Shown: positions 1-8,501 of the stretch, in pieces
How positions within the stretch are numbered: position 1 is the first letter of the stretch
Layout of the letters: every line of letters starts with the position of its first letter
Assembly (NCBI RefSeq): GCF_002042965.1
Contig: NZ_MZNT01000015.1
Coordinates: forward strand, 124,001 to 188,000
DNA length: 64,000 nt
Direction: 5' to 3'
DNA from: Paenibacillus sp. 32352
Lineage (GTDB): Bacteria > Bacillota > Bacilli > Paenibacillales > NBRC-103111
Made by a program: the position numbers and the translations under genes
The notes under the pieces: generated by a model
What the model saw: the letters and a program-made list of their open reading frames with translations, nothing else
Database searches by the model: none
Told to the model about the DNA's origin: nothing

Positions 1-1
1 T

Positions 2-247
2 ACCGTACTGTTCGCGGATGGAACGAAGAAGACGCTGGGGGTTATGCTTCCAGGGGAGTACGAATTCGGAACGGATGCTAAGGAAATCATGGAGATCCAA
101 GCCGGCGAGCTGGAGGTTCTGCTTCCAGGAGCAAGCGAATGGCTTCATATCCAAGGCACAGGGGAATTCACCGTTCCTGCGAATTCGAAGTTCAAGCTGC
201 AGGTGAAAACACCGACTGACTATTGCTGCTCTTATATTGCAGAGTAG
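2..247 (+). CDS. ppnP: Pyrimidine/purine nucleoside phosphorylase PpnP, 3' part
   Basis: The reading frame is open to the left edge, so the gene starts outside the window. The visible 81 residues match the C-terminal part of the small cupin-fold DUF1255 family (YaiE/PpnP). Recognisable stretches are FADGTKKTLGVMLPGEYEF, then E-I-M-E-I-QAGELEVLLPG, then the ending VPANSKFKLQV and YCCSYIAE. PpnP proteins are about 95 residues and catalyse phosphorolysis of several nucleosides to the base and ribose 1-phosphate. Only about 15 N-terminal residues are missing. A hairpin terminator follows at 281-335, so this is the last gene of its unit. Confidence 0.85.
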   Translation, partial: TVLFADGTKKTLGVMLPGEYEFGTDAKEIMEIQAGELEVLLPGASEWLHIQGTGEFTVPANSKFKLQVKTPTDYCCSYIAE

Positions 248-280
248 TCCAGGCAGCTGTAACGGATGATGGAATGAGAA

Positions 281-335
281 ATACCCTGCCGCCAAGCAAC
301 TCCAAGGAGGATGCATAGCAGCAGGGTATTTTTTC
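281..335 (+). terminator. Rho-independent terminator after ppnP
   Basis: A 9-bp perfect stem (ATACCCTGC at 281-289 with GCAGGGTAT at 321-329) is followed by a T run. The loop is long, about 31 nt. Confidence 0.65.
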
Positions 336-478
336 TCCCGGCAGGAGGTTTAATTCACTAAAGCATGATCGTAGTGAAGGACATTCCTATTGCCGAGAAA
401 AGCTCGCATCCTTAGGGGAGCGCCAATGGATGAAAAAAGCTTCGATGATTCACATTGCAGCCCGGCAGAACCAATCTC

Positions 479-1726
479 TTATTGTTGGTTCAAGTGACTG
501 GCAATATAGGTCTCCAGCTGCAGCCTGTCAAAAGGAGCCAGTCCGGAGAGCAGGCAGCCGTAACGGAAGGAGCCGTTATTGTCACTCTCGATGCGGATGA
601 CTCGTCCGGTTACTGGCGGCAGAGACGCCTCCTTAGGGAAGTGAATGACGACAAACATGTCCTCGGCCAGCGGGAACTGGGAGATGATTTGCAGTCCGTT
701 CTCGGACAAGTCGTACAGGATGCCCGGGATCGTTTGACCGGTAAAGGCGCCTTCCTGCTCCCACTGATGAACGGATAGATGCAGAGGAATGTTCAGCTGC
801 ACCCGGCTTGATCTGCGGCGCTCCTCCACCACGGGGGATGCCTTGCCGATCTGCTGCTGCATCCAGTCCTCGTAGACTTGGGCTACGGAACACAGATCAG
901 CCTCGCCGAGTCCTTTGCTGAGCCCCATTTGGAAAATGCCCGCCGCTGCCTTGAGCATCGGAGAAGGCATCTGGAAGCGGTTGGTGACCTCGTTAGCCAG
1001 CAGCAGATCCTTGAGCATCAGCTGAAGCGAGAACTGATTGCTGAAGTCGCGGTTGATGATTTTGCCGCCTTTGAGCTCCGCCTGCTTGCTGTTGCCGCTG
1101 CCTGCAAATACGATTTGCAGAAACTGCTCTGCATCCAGGCCCGCCTTGGTCACGATGGATAGGCCTTCGACCAGCCCGAGCGCGTTAATGCCGACCATCG
1201 TATTATGCGCCAGCTTGGCGTAAGAGCCGGACCCAGTAGGACCCATGTAGACGATTTTGGAGCCCATGGCTTCAAATACGGGACGCTGCCGCTCCAGCAC
1301 AGCCTGCTCGCCGCCGATCATGAAGACAAGCGTACCGCTTTCCGCGGCGGGCTTGCTGCCGGTTACGGGAGCATCGAGAAAATCGACGGCTCGTCCGAGA
1401 AGCTCGCCCGCGATGCGCTTGCTGGTATCGGGAGATACCGTGCTGCAGTCAATGACCGTTTGTCCGGCCGACACCCCATGGATGATTCCTTGTTCGCCAA
1501 GGACCGCTTCGAGTACGACGGTATCGTTGCTTAGCATCAATACGACGACATCCGTGTCCAGAGCCGCGGCGGACGGTGTTGATGCCGTGCGTGCGCCAAG
1601 CGATACGAGCTCAGCCGCTTTTTCCGGGCTTCGGTTGTACACGACAACGTCGTAGCCCTTTTTCAATAGATTGGCCGCCATGGGCTTACCCATAGTTCCT
1701 AATCCGATAAATCCAATCCTTTTCAT
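479..1726 (-). CDS. NAD(P)-dependent beta-hydroxyacid dehydrogenase fused to a C-terminal PilZ domain
   Basis: This 415-residue protein has two parts. Residues 1 to about 295 are a complete 3-hydroxyisobutyrate/tartronate semialdehyde reductase-type enzyme: Rossmann motif GFIGLGTMGKP near residue 5, substrate motif DAPVTGSKPAAESGTL near 118, and a catalytic Lys in AKLAHNTMV near 170. Members of this family are usually about 290 residues. Residues about 302-415 form a PilZ domain with the c-di-GMP-binding RRSSR and DLSENG motifs (RxxxR and DxSxxG), followed by beta strands. The enzyme part probably oxidises or reduces a 3-hydroxy acid; the substrate cannot be told from sequence. The PilZ part suggests that activity or location responds to c-di-GMP, which is inference. 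The frame is continuous through the linker. It is convergent to ppnP and divergent from pgi. Confidence 0.85.
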   Translation of the reverse strand: MKRIGFIGLGTMGKPMAANLLKKGYDVVVYNRSPEKAAELVSLGARTASTPSAAALDTDVVVLMLSNDTVVLEAVLGEQGIIHGVSAGQTVIDCSTVSPDTSKRIAGELLGRAVDFLDAPVTGSKPAAESGTLVFMIGGEQAVLERQRPVFEAMGSKIVYMGPTGSGSYAKLAHNTMVGINALGLVEGLSIVTKAGLDAEQFLQIVFAGSGNSKQAELKGGKIINRDFSNQFSLQLMLKDLLLANEVTNRFQMPSPMLKAAAGIFQMGLSKGLGEADLCSVAQVYEDWMQQQIGKASPVVEERRRSSRVQLNIPLHLSVHQWEQEGAFTGQTIPGILYDLSENGLQIISQFPLAEDMFVVIHFPKEASLPPVTGRVIRIESDNNGSFRYGCLLSGLAPFDRLQLETYIASHLNQQ

Positions 1727-1855
1727 CGAATCACCTCTGTGTCCATTGTAGCATTTTACCAGTATCGGTGTGAATGCGTCGCTTGCTTTTCCTTTGCGAA
1801 GTACAGTATTCTAATTGAAAGAATAGAAAGCCAAATTCAAGGAGGATGAATCCGA

Positions 1856-3211
1856 ATGAGCGCCAAGTTTTCTTTTGATTACAGTAAAGCCTTATCTTTC
1901 ATTCAACAGCATGAAGTTGATTATCTTGCGGAGCCGATCAAGCTGGCCCATGAGCAATTACATAACAAAACCGGTGCAGGAAATGATTATTTGGGATGGA
2001 TCGATCTTCCGGTTAATTACGATAAAGAAGAGTTTGCCCGCATTCAAAAAGCGGCTAAGCAAATTCAATCCGACTCCGACGCCCTTATCGTTATCGGTAT
2101 CGGCGGTTCTTACCTAGGGGCCCGCGCAGCGATCGAGATGCTGTCCCACTCCTTCTATAACCTTTTGCCGAAGGACAAGCGTAAAACGCCTGAAGTGTAT
2201 TTCGTCGGAAACAACATCAGCTCCACTTATGTCACGCATTTGCTGCAGCTGCTCGAAGGCAAGGATATTTCCGTTAACGTGATCTCCAAATCGGGTACGA
2301 CGACGGAGCCTGCGATTGCCTTCCGTATTTTCCGCGAACTGTTGGAGAAAAAATACGGCAAAGAAGCTGCGCGCAAGCGTATCTATGCAACGACAGACCA
2401 AGCTAAAGGCGCTTTGAAGAAGCTTGCTACCGAAGAGGGCTACGAGTCCTTCGTAATTCCGGATGACGTAGGCGGACGCTATTCCGTGCTTACAGCGGTA
2501 GGCTTGCTGCCGATCGCGACGGCTGGCGTTGACATTGAGGCTATGATGCGCGGAGCGGCTGACGCTAGAGAAGCATTCTCCAACCCGAACCTGCATGAAA
2601 ATCCGAGCTATCAATACGCAGCGGTTCGTAACGCTTTGTACCGCAAAGGCAAAACAACTGAAATTCTCGTTAACTACGAGCCTTCCCTTCACTTCGTATC
2701 CGAGTGGTGGAAGCAGCTGTTTGGGGAGAGCGAAGGAAAAGACAACAAGGGAATTTATCCTGCTTCCGTTGACTTCTCGACAGATCTTCACTCCATGGGG
2801 CAGTTCATCCAGGAAGGCAACCGTACCTTGTTCGAAACGGTTATTCAAGTGGCGGACGTGCCTGAGCAAATCACCATCGGAACGGATGCCGACGATCTGG
2901 ACGGCTTGAACTTCCTGAGCGGCAAAACGATGGATTTCGTCAACAAAAAAGCGTTCGAAGGAACGATGCTTGCTCATACGGACGGCGGAGTGCCTAACCT
3001 GATCGTGACCCTTCCGGATATGAGTCCTTACACATTCGGCTATATGGTTTATTTCTTCGAGAAAGCCTGCGGCATCAGCGGCTACCTGCTCGGAGTGAAT
3101 CCATTCGACCAGCCCGGCGTTGAAGCGTACAAGAAAAATATGTTCGCACTGCTTGGCAAGCCGGGCTATGAGAAGGAAAAAGCGGAGCTTGAAGCAAGAT
3201 TGTCCAAGTAA
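1856..3211 (+). CDS. pgi: Glucose-6-phosphate isomerase
   Basis: This 451-residue protein is the full length expected for the Gram-positive type. It interconverts glucose 6-phosphate and fructose 6-phosphate in glycolysis and gluconeogenesis, in the cytoplasm. Visible signatures are VIGIGGSYLGARAA near residue 80, SKSGTTTEPA near 143, the family pattern GIYPASVDFSTDLHSMGQFI near 298, and the C-terminal NPFDQPGVEAYK with the catalytic Lys. The ATG has an AAGGAGG ribosome binding site about 8 nt upstream. It is monocistronic between a divergent promoter region and its own terminator. Confidence 0.97.
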   Translation: MSAKFSFDYSKALSFIQQHEVDYLAEPIKLAHEQLHNKTGAGNDYLGWIDLPVNYDKEEFARIQKAAKQIQSDSDALIVIGIGGSYLGARAAIEMLSHSFYNLLPKDKRKTPEVYFVGNNISSTYVTHLLQLLEGKDISVNVISKSGTTTEPAIAFRIFRELLEKKYGKEAARKRIYATTDQAKGALKKLATEEGYESFVIPDDVGGRYSVLTAVGLLPIATAGVDIEAMMRGAADAREAFSNPNLHENPSYQYAAVRNALYRKGKTTEILVNYEPSLHFVSEWWKQLFGESEGKDNKGIYPASVDFSTDLHSMGQFIQEGNRTLFETVIQVADVPEQITIGTDADDLDGLNFLSGKTMDFVNKKAFEGTMLAHTDGGVPNLIVTLPDMSPYTFGYMVYFFEKACGISGYLLGVNPFDQPGVEAYKKNMFALLGKPGYEKEKAELEARLSK

Positions 3212-3218
3212 CGCACAG

Positions 3219-3265
3219 AAAAAGCAGTTCACCTTTTGCATGATAGAGGTGCGCTGCTTTTTTCT
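3219..3265 (+). terminator. Rho-independent terminator after pgi
   Basis: The stem AAAGCAG (3221-3227) pairs with CTGCTTT (3254-3260), with an inner CACCT/AGGTG extension, and is followed by a T run. Confidence 0.75.
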
Positions 3266-3343
3266 CATGGGGTTAAGTTGACGTTTATCCCAGAATGGAA
3301 TACAGTAGGGTATTGCAATGGTTTAGAAAGCGAGGGATGGGAG

Positions 3344-3982
3344 ATGCTGCCCTATTATAAAACGGTCAAGCAGGCCGGAGTCTCGGAGATTGTGATCAAG
3401 AAGTCCCGTTTTATCGGACATGCCATGCCGGTTGAGACGGAGGAGGAAGCGATCCAATTCATCGAGAGCATCAAGAAGGAGCACTCCATGGCGACTCATA
3501 ATTGCTCTGCTTATATGGTCGGGGAACGCGATCAATTTCAGAAGCAGTCGGATGACGGCGAACCGAGCGGTACGGCGGGCAGACCGATTCTGGAGGTCAT
3601 CAAGAACCAGGGCTTGAAAAATGTAGCCGTGGTCGTTACCCGGTATTTCGGTGGCATTATGCTGGGCGCAGGAGGGCTTGTCCGTGCCTACACGGATGGT
3701 GCGGTAGCAGGCTTGGCAGCTGCGGAGCCCATTTACAAAGTGCTTCACCGCGAGGTGCGGATTGAGATCGATTATACGTGGCACGGAAAAGTCGAGAACG
3801 AGCTGCGGAACCGCGAGATGCTGATGGGTGAGACGGAATTTACGGATAAGGTCACGCTTCTCTGTCTTCCTCTGGCTGGGGAGGCGGACCATTTCGTGGC
3901 TTGGATGACCGACATCACGCAGGGCCAGGCGGTCATCACCTCAGGGGAAGAGAAATATGTGGACCATACCGAGAAGCCGTAG
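3344..3982 (+). CDS. YigZ/IMPACT family protein
   Basis: This 212-residue cytoplasmic protein belongs to the UPF0029/IMPACT (YigZ, YvyE) family. Visible conserved blocks are KSRFIGHAMPV, HNCSAYMVG, DDGEPSGTAGRPILEV and VVVTRYFGGIMLGAGGLVRAY, followed by the ferredoxin-like C-terminal DUF1949 part. The start was set at 3344, where MLPYYKTVKQ begins, because the upstream in-frame codons lack a ribosome binding site and are not family-like. Known members bind nucleic acid or ribosomes and their exact role is unsettled. Confidence 0.9.
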   Translation: MLPYYKTVKQAGVSEIVIKKSRFIGHAMPVETEEEAIQFIESIKKEHSMATHNCSAYMVGERDQFQKQSDDGEPSGTAGRPILEVIKNQGLKNVAVVVTRYFGGIMLGAGGLVRAYTDGAVAGLAAAEPIYKVLHREVRIEIDYTWHGKVENELRNREMLMGETEFTDKVTLLCLPLAGEADHFVAWMTDITQGQAVITSGEEKYVDHTEKP

Positions 3983-4016
3983 CTTGACAGCGGCTCGCTT
4001 CCATACTACACCCTTC

Positions 4017-4276
4017 ACAAAAAAAGCGCCGTAAGGCGATTCAGGTTGTTGAAAAACCTAATCGTTCAGAATATGCGAAGGGTGAAGGTGGGGTATCCCT
4101 TGGAGGAGCGATAGCGTCCGCCTTTGTTCTCGGAAAAAATCCGCCGTAAAGCGAATATAATCAAATTTTTCCGAGAACAACAGCGGCCGGAGGGGGATAC
4201 CCCGCCGGGGTACCAAAGCAATTTTTCAGATTTTCAGGTTTTTCAACAACCCCAGCGCCGAAAGGCGCTTTTTTTC
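4017..4276. repeat. Long imperfect palindromic intergenic element (about 260 bp)
   Basis: The block begins with a GCGCCGTAAGGCG segment and a TTGTTGAAAAACCT motif (about 4046-4059) and ends with the inverted AGGTTTTTCAACAA (about 4237-4250) and GCGCCGAAAGGCGC plus a T run (about 4255-4274). Inside lie GGGGTATCCC against its inverted partner, and a perfect inner pair TTGTTCTCGGAAAAA / TTTTTCCGAGAACAA near 4124-4170. The whole block can fold into one long hairpin. It carries no ORF of note. It could be a repetitive extragenic or MITE-like element, or a strong two-way terminator for the yigZ-like gene; copy number elsewhere cannot be seen. Confidence 0.7.
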
Positions 4277-4441
4277 TACTATTCTCGGCTAAACGGCAGC
4301 CGCACATCCATAAAAGGGCTTCGTCAGGTTTTTTCTCCGATATCATACTTTTATCCTATCTTTTCTCTTGCTTTGCAGTAATAAAGTGATAAACTATTAA
4401 AGTATAGAGATAAAACCATATACAAGAAAGCGAGTTGAATC

Positions 4442-5029
4442 GTGTTGGCCAGAAAAGCAGTGGCGCAAGAGCTGAGCCGCGAAAGAATACTGGAGGAGGC
4501 GAGGCAGCTTTTCGCCGAACACGGCTATCATACTTTAACGATGCGAAGCATCGCCAAAGCGATGGGTTACAGTCACGGGGCGTTGTATTATCATTTTAAG
4601 GAAAAAGCGGAGCTGTTTCATGCGTTGGTAAGCTCCGATTTTCAAATGCTGCTGGAAAGACAGAGAGAGATGCTGAGACGTACCCGAATGGGCGATCTTG
4701 GCCAACTGGAGAAGCTGATGCTGGAATTTATCCGATTCGGACTGGAGAATCCGTATCATTACGAGATCATGTTCATGATTAACGATGCGGAGCTGCAGGG
4801 ATACGGGAAAAATGAGCAAGCCCAGTGCCTGGAGTTGTTCGCCACGGTAGTCCGTTCCGTTATTGCCAGACAATCGGGCAACGAACAGAAGATGTATAGC
4901 GTCCCTTGGAGCTTATTTATGTCCATGCACGGCTTTATCTCCTACAATATCCGCTACAACCAAACCTACGAAGACGTCAGGAAGCTGGCCGAGCAGCATG
5001 TGAAGTATTTATGCGAGGGGCTTCAATAG
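4442..5029 (+). CDS. TetR/AcrR family transcriptional regulator
   Basis: This 195-residue protein has a typical N-terminal TetR HTH: ILEEARQLFAEHGYHTLTMR, then SIAKAMGYSHGALYYHFKEK at about residues 30-52. The variable C-terminal half, which binds ligand and dimerises, gives no clear target. The start is GTG at 4442, with TTG at 4445 as an alternative. Target genes are not obvious because the next gene downstream is a small DUF1128 gene 208 bp away. Confidence 0.85.
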   Translation: MLARKAVAQELSRERILEEARQLFAEHGYHTLTMRSIAKAMGYSHGALYYHFKEKAELFHALVSSDFQMLLERQREMLRRTRMGDLGQLEKLMLEFIRFGLENPYHYEIMFMINDAELQGYGKNEQAQCLELFATVVRSVIARQSGNEQKMYSVPWSLFMSMHGFISYNIRYNQTYEDVRKLAEQHVKYLCEGLQ

Positions 5030-5237
5030 CCTGCGGCTCAAGGCTGCCGGTCCTTGTCCGGATTATCTATCTTGCAAGCGCCTCTTCTTATCCACTATGC
5101 CGTTTTGTACAGCAAACGGTTTACATAGTACTCGCATCCGCTCAAAACATGGTACAATGGGGTAGCCAAAGACTAGCCGGAGGAAGTTGATAACGTCGAC
5201 GTCCTTGGCGGTCTCAGATGAGAAAGGATGAGTCAAT

Positions 5238-5462
5238 TTGGATTTATCTCAAAATACATTGGAAAATGCAGCGTATATGATCGAAGAGATCAAGAAGAAG
5301 CTTCGGATGGCGACAGGCGCCGCTTTGAAGGCAACCGAATTAAATGACGAGCAATACGAGGATTTGAGGGACATCTATGAGATGGTTGCCTCGAAGCCGA
5401 ATTTCAGCATTAGTGAAATCGAGGCGATTACGACCGAGCTGGGACGTCTGCGCAAAGTGTAG
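5238..5462 (+). CDS. DUF1128 (UPF0435, YfkK-like) small protein
   Basis: This 74-residue, mostly helical acidic protein matches the DUF1128/UPF0435 family of Bacillales (for example YfkK): IEEIKKKLRMATGAALKA, then the DEQYEDLRDIYEMVASKPNFS core, then EIEAITTELGRLRK. The start is TTG at 5238, chosen because an AAAGGATG ribosome binding site lies 8 nt upstream. Function is unknown in the family. Confidence 0.85.
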   Translation: MDLSQNTLENAAYMIEEIKKKLRMATGAALKATELNDEQYEDLRDIYEMVASKPNFSISEIEAITTELGRLRKV

Positions 5463-5605
5463 GGACGGCTGTCACACGGTCATGTCCCTAACTTCTTCGG
5501 ACAGGTACAAGTGAACAAGCAACCGCTCCTTCTATTCCGTACTATGTAGGGTAGTTAGATGCTATGTGGCATTAGCCTACATTCAGGATATAGAGGAGGA
5601 CTCCC

Positions 5606-5890
5606 ATGCAAAAGACGGTCAGCAAAAAGGATGTTCAGCAATTTATCGGCCAAACGATTTATGCCGTTAAAAAAGACGGTACCACAGTCAGCGGCAAGCT
5701 GGTTCGTATCAGCGGAAATAAGATCATCCTGGCTCCCGAGCAGGGCAAAGAGGTCACAACATCCGCATTAGCGCCGCTGGTATTATTCGATCTCTTGGCC
5801 ATTGGCACGGCTCCTTATGCTTATGGCGGCGGCTTTTACGGCGGCGGGTTTGGATATCCGTACGGCGGCTTTTACGGTGGATTCTGGTAA
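5606..5890 (+). CDS. Small protein with Gly/Tyr/Phe-rich tail, possibly spore or surface related
   Basis: This 94-residue protein is preceded by a strong GAGGAGG site. Residues 1-60 look like a small beta-rich domain (IGQTIYAVKKDGTTVSGKLV, then ISGNKIIL) that resembles short SH3-like or LSm-like barrels. A hydrophobic stretch follows (LAPLVLFDLLAIG), and then a low-complexity tail of repeated YGGGF/YGGF units to the C-terminus. Such tails are common in spore coat and other self-assembling proteins, but that role is inference. A terminator follows immediately. Confidence 0.7.
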   Translation: MQKTVSKKDVQQFIGQTIYAVKKDGTTVSGKLVRISGNKIILAPEQGKEVTTSALAPLVLFDLLAIGTAPYAYGGGFYGGGFGYPYGGFYGGFW

Positions 5891-5899
5891 GAAACAAGG

Positions 5900-5943
5900 A
5901 AAGCTCATTCGAGGCTTCTCAAGCTCTCGGATGAGCTTTTTTG
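5900..5943 (+). terminator. Rho-independent terminator
   Basis: A 12-bp stem (AAGCTCATTCGA at 5901-5912 with the complementary arm at 5926-5937, one wobble pair) is followed by TTTTTT. It separates the Gly-rich gene from the convergent ger operon. Confidence 0.85.
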
Positions 5944-5974
5944 CTATGCTGACGATTTTATAAAAAATCGAGGG

Positions 5975-7066
5975 TTATTTGGGCTTCGCTGTTTTGAAAG
6001 AACGAATCCGGTCGACGAGCAGATAGAAGGCCGGGATCACCTCAATGAGGATGATCATGCCGATAAGACCGTTTGAAATCAGCTCCGAAGTCTCCGCCGT
6101 CGAGCCCACAACGAATAGGGACATTCCGATAATAAGAATGGCCGTTGACAGCGTCAAGGGCTTGTGGTCTTTTAACGAGAAGAGCTGGGCCAGATTCATA
6201 ACGATCAGATACATAAGAAAGCTGATTTTAATAAATAAACCGGTGATCCATAGCGCAATAAGGACAGGGTCCAGATTCTCAAAGAACGTGCTCCCGTGAA
6301 TGTATCGAATAAGCTCGAGTTCAGGGTAAGTCATATTGGCCATCAAATTGGGTCCGAAGATCAGCATGGCGGGCAAGATGTTCATTAAAATGACAACGGT
6401 CGCGGTAAAGGTGGCGCCGGAGATAGTGCGCATCGTTTTCCCGGGGTTGCCTATTTTCGGAAAGAGGTACAGAATGAACGCGGTCTCTCCGAACAGAGAG
6501 GCGTTCGCCCACATCCCGTTCCAGACTTGAGCAAAGTCGAAGCGATTGATGAAAGCGACGGCCATATCCACATCCATTTCTTTTTTTACAAAAAAAGGGG
6601 TCGCAAGGAGGCCGAGAATGCTGATAAAGAAAATCCCCTGGGCGCAGCGGAAAATCGTTTCGATGCCGCAGCGCACCGCAGCCGCAAAGCATACGCCGAA
6701 TAATACGGCAATGGCCCAATTGGGGGTTGCAGGCAAATACACCTGAATGATGAAGTCCTCCAAGTCATGTAAAATAAAGGCTGTGATGAATAACAGACAA
6801 ATGGTGATAAATACCACAAGGGGATAATGGATCCACTTCGTCAAGATCTCCCTGCCGTAATAAACGAAATATTGATCCGGCCTGCGTTTGGCCAAGCTGT
6901 AGGAAAAATAGGTGATGAGGAGGGAGAGGCAGGCACCCAGCAGCACGCTTAACCATGCTAAATAGCCGGAAGTGTTGACAACAAAATTGACATATAACCC
7001 AAGCGTGCTTGTAAACAAGTAGATGGAAAACATCATAAACAGCTGCTGTTGGGTGATTTGTCTCAC
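5975..7066 (-). CDS. GerB-type spore germination permease (GerAB/ArcD/ProY family)
   Basis: This 363-residue integral membrane protein has about ten hydrophobic segments and resembles the B subunit of GerA-type germinant receptors, an APC-fold transporter homologue that binds the germinant in the spore inner membrane. The GTG start at 7066 has an AAGGAGA site about 10 nt upstream. It is the last gene of the first ger operon (gerA, gerC, small ORF, gerB, all minus). Confidence 0.9.
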   Translation of the reverse strand: MRQITQQQLFMMFSIYLFTSTLGLYVNFVVNTSGYLAWLSVLLGACLSLLITYFSYSLAKRRPDQYFVYYGREILTKWIHYPLVVFITICLLFITAFILHDLEDFIIQVYLPATPNWAIAVLFGVCFAAAVRCGIETIFRCAQGIFFISILGLLATPFFVKKEMDVDMAVAFINRFDFAQVWNGMWANASLFGETAFILYLFPKIGNPGKTMRTISGATFTATVVILMNILPAMLIFGPNLMANMTYPELELIRYIHGSTFFENLDPVLIALWITGLFIKISFLMYLIVMNLAQLFSLKDHKPLTLSTAILIIGMSLFVVGSTAETSELISNGLIGMIILIEVIPAFYLLVDRIRSFKTAKPK

Positions 7067-7084
7067 TGTCCCGTCTCTCCTTCC

Positions 7085-7309
7085 TTATTCATTAATTTTC
7101 AAGATGGCTTGTACAGGTCCGAACACAGCCTCGATAAAGTCCTTTAACCTCCATGTCTCCCTGAAGAAATACAAGAGCTCGAGACAGAGCCAGGACGCAG
7201 CGCTGTAGCCAAGAATGATGAAGAACGTCCGGGGCTTTCTTCGTTTCCAGGTCAAGTACCGCCATTCCAGGTACATTACGATTGCGTATACCATCAAGCT
7301 AATAATCAA
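7085..7309 (-). CDS. Small membrane protein of the ger operon
   Basis: This 74-residue protein has two predicted membrane segments (ISLMVYAIVMYLEWRYL and FIILGYSAASWLCLELLYFF). The start ATG overlaps the end of gerC by 4 bp, so the two are translationally coupled. Short membrane ORFs between or after ger subunit genes occur in many receptor operons (so-called D subunits) and are thought to modulate receptor activity; this one shows no clear similarity beyond topology. A comparable small gene lies in the operon at 56045-56299. Confidence 0.75.
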   Translation of the reverse strand: MIISLMVYAIVMYLEWRYLTWKRRKPRTFFIILGYSAASWLCLELLYFFRETWRLKDFIEAVFGPVQAILKINE

Positions 7310-8499
7310 GATGTGTTTTCCTCCAATTCGACGGATTTGGTTTCGGTTCCCAGCCTCCGGATATCGATATCGGCATGGATGATGACTTCAGCCGTTCGAT
7401 TGGAATAATGCTCGACCCATTGCGGCTGTAACGTCTTCCACTGCTTTGGATAGTACCAGGCGATGAAGTTGCCGAATTGAAAAGCGTCCGACTTCGCTTC
7501 CCGTGTCTTGTCAATCACGCTCATGATGCGTCTTTCTACTTCCGTCTCCAGCTGATGTTCCAGCTCTTTCAATTGCTTGGGGTCCTCTGCATCCAGCATC
7601 GAATCTGAGGACAGCAGCCGGGCATTCGCTGTGCAATTGAGCTGTATAGAGGCTTTTCCGCCCGATAGCTGAGGTTTTATTTTGGTGTGGGAATGCTCGA
7701 TAAAAAAACTGACCTTGCGACCGTCACTTGGTGAAGGAATCGTAATTTCCGCATCAGCAAGCTGTCCAACAACCCAAAGCGCCCCCCGCATTTCCTTCAC
7801 CCCGATGGTAGACTGCAGCTTCTTGTTCTTAAAAATGGCCGCGCCGCCAACGCCCATCCAATCCTGTAATTTGCCTTTCTCACTCGCAATTTTTTGCGGT
7901 TTGAAGTAGAGCAGGGGGGCAATCATATCCCCCCCGGTGTAGTTGGCCATAAGGAAATCTTTGATCGTTGTCTGCATCGTCTCATGCTGAAGAACGTAGG
8001 CGGTTAATATATCGGTCGGAAATCTTTCGAAAATCGTCGGAATATTGGCGATCTCCTTGCCTTTTCCTTCCGTCACGAACACGCTGGCATTAATGTGAAC
8101 ACGGGGCTCCCGGGCCAGAAACTCCAATACGGGGTCTATTCCTTCCTGTGCCAGTTCTTTGCCTATGACGACGACACTGGATTGCCCTAGAGTAATTTTT
8201 CTAGACAGATCAATTTGAATGTTGCGAAGCGCCTGTCCGACATTGACGCCTTCTTTGGTAATAAACGTATAGGGACTTCCGCTTTGCGGTCCTCCTCCGC
8301 TGCCGGCCATTCCGGGAATCATCCGGTTAGGGAGCGGGAACCCGAGCGTAAGCTCGATGCCTTCTTTTCCTTTATCAAATATCATCATCCTTGCGAAGGC
8401 GCGATCATTCAATTCAACGGTCGACCAGCATCCGCTTACAAGCAGCAGGAGGGGAAGAGCTGTCAGCACAATGAGTATTTTTCGAAGGCGGCTACCCAT
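7306..8499 (-). CDS. Ger(x)C family spore germination lipoprotein
   Basis: This 397-residue protein has a lipoprotein signal peptide (ILIVLTALPLLLLVSGCW, lipobox LVSGC), then the family hallmark CWSTVELNDRAF, and two alpha/beta domains typical of GerAC/GerBC. It is the C subunit of a germinant receptor, anchored by lipid to the outer face of the spore inner membrane. The start was put at 8499 rather than at upstream in-frame Met codons because a GGAGGAGG site precedes it and the signal peptide then begins correctly; it lies 2 bp past the gerA stop. Confidence 0.9.
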   Translation of the reverse strand: MGSRLRKILIVLTALPLLLLVSGCWSTVELNDRAFARMMIFDKGKEGIELTLGFPLPNRMIPGMAGSGGGPQSGSPYTFITKEGVNVGQALRNIQIDLSRKITLGQSSVVVIGKELAQEGIDPVLEFLAREPRVHINASVFVTEGKGKEIANIPTIFERFPTDILTAYVLQHETMQTTIKDFLMANYTGGDMIAPLLYFKPQKIASEKGKLQDWMGVGGAAIFKNKKLQSTIGVKEMRGALWVVGQLADAEITIPSPSDGRKVSFFIEHSHTKIKPQLSGGKASIQLNCTANARLLSSDSMLDAEDPKQLKELEHQLETEVERRIMSVIDKTREAKSDAFQFGNFIAWYYPKQWKTLQPQWVEHYSNRTAEVIIHADIDIRRLGTETKSVELEENTS

Positions 8500-8501
8500 G
8501 T

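Noticed and set aside
2114..3268. A 384-codon open frame antisense to pgi
   Set aside because: It mirrors a well-conserved enzyme gene, has no family pattern, and reflects codon bias of the real gene.
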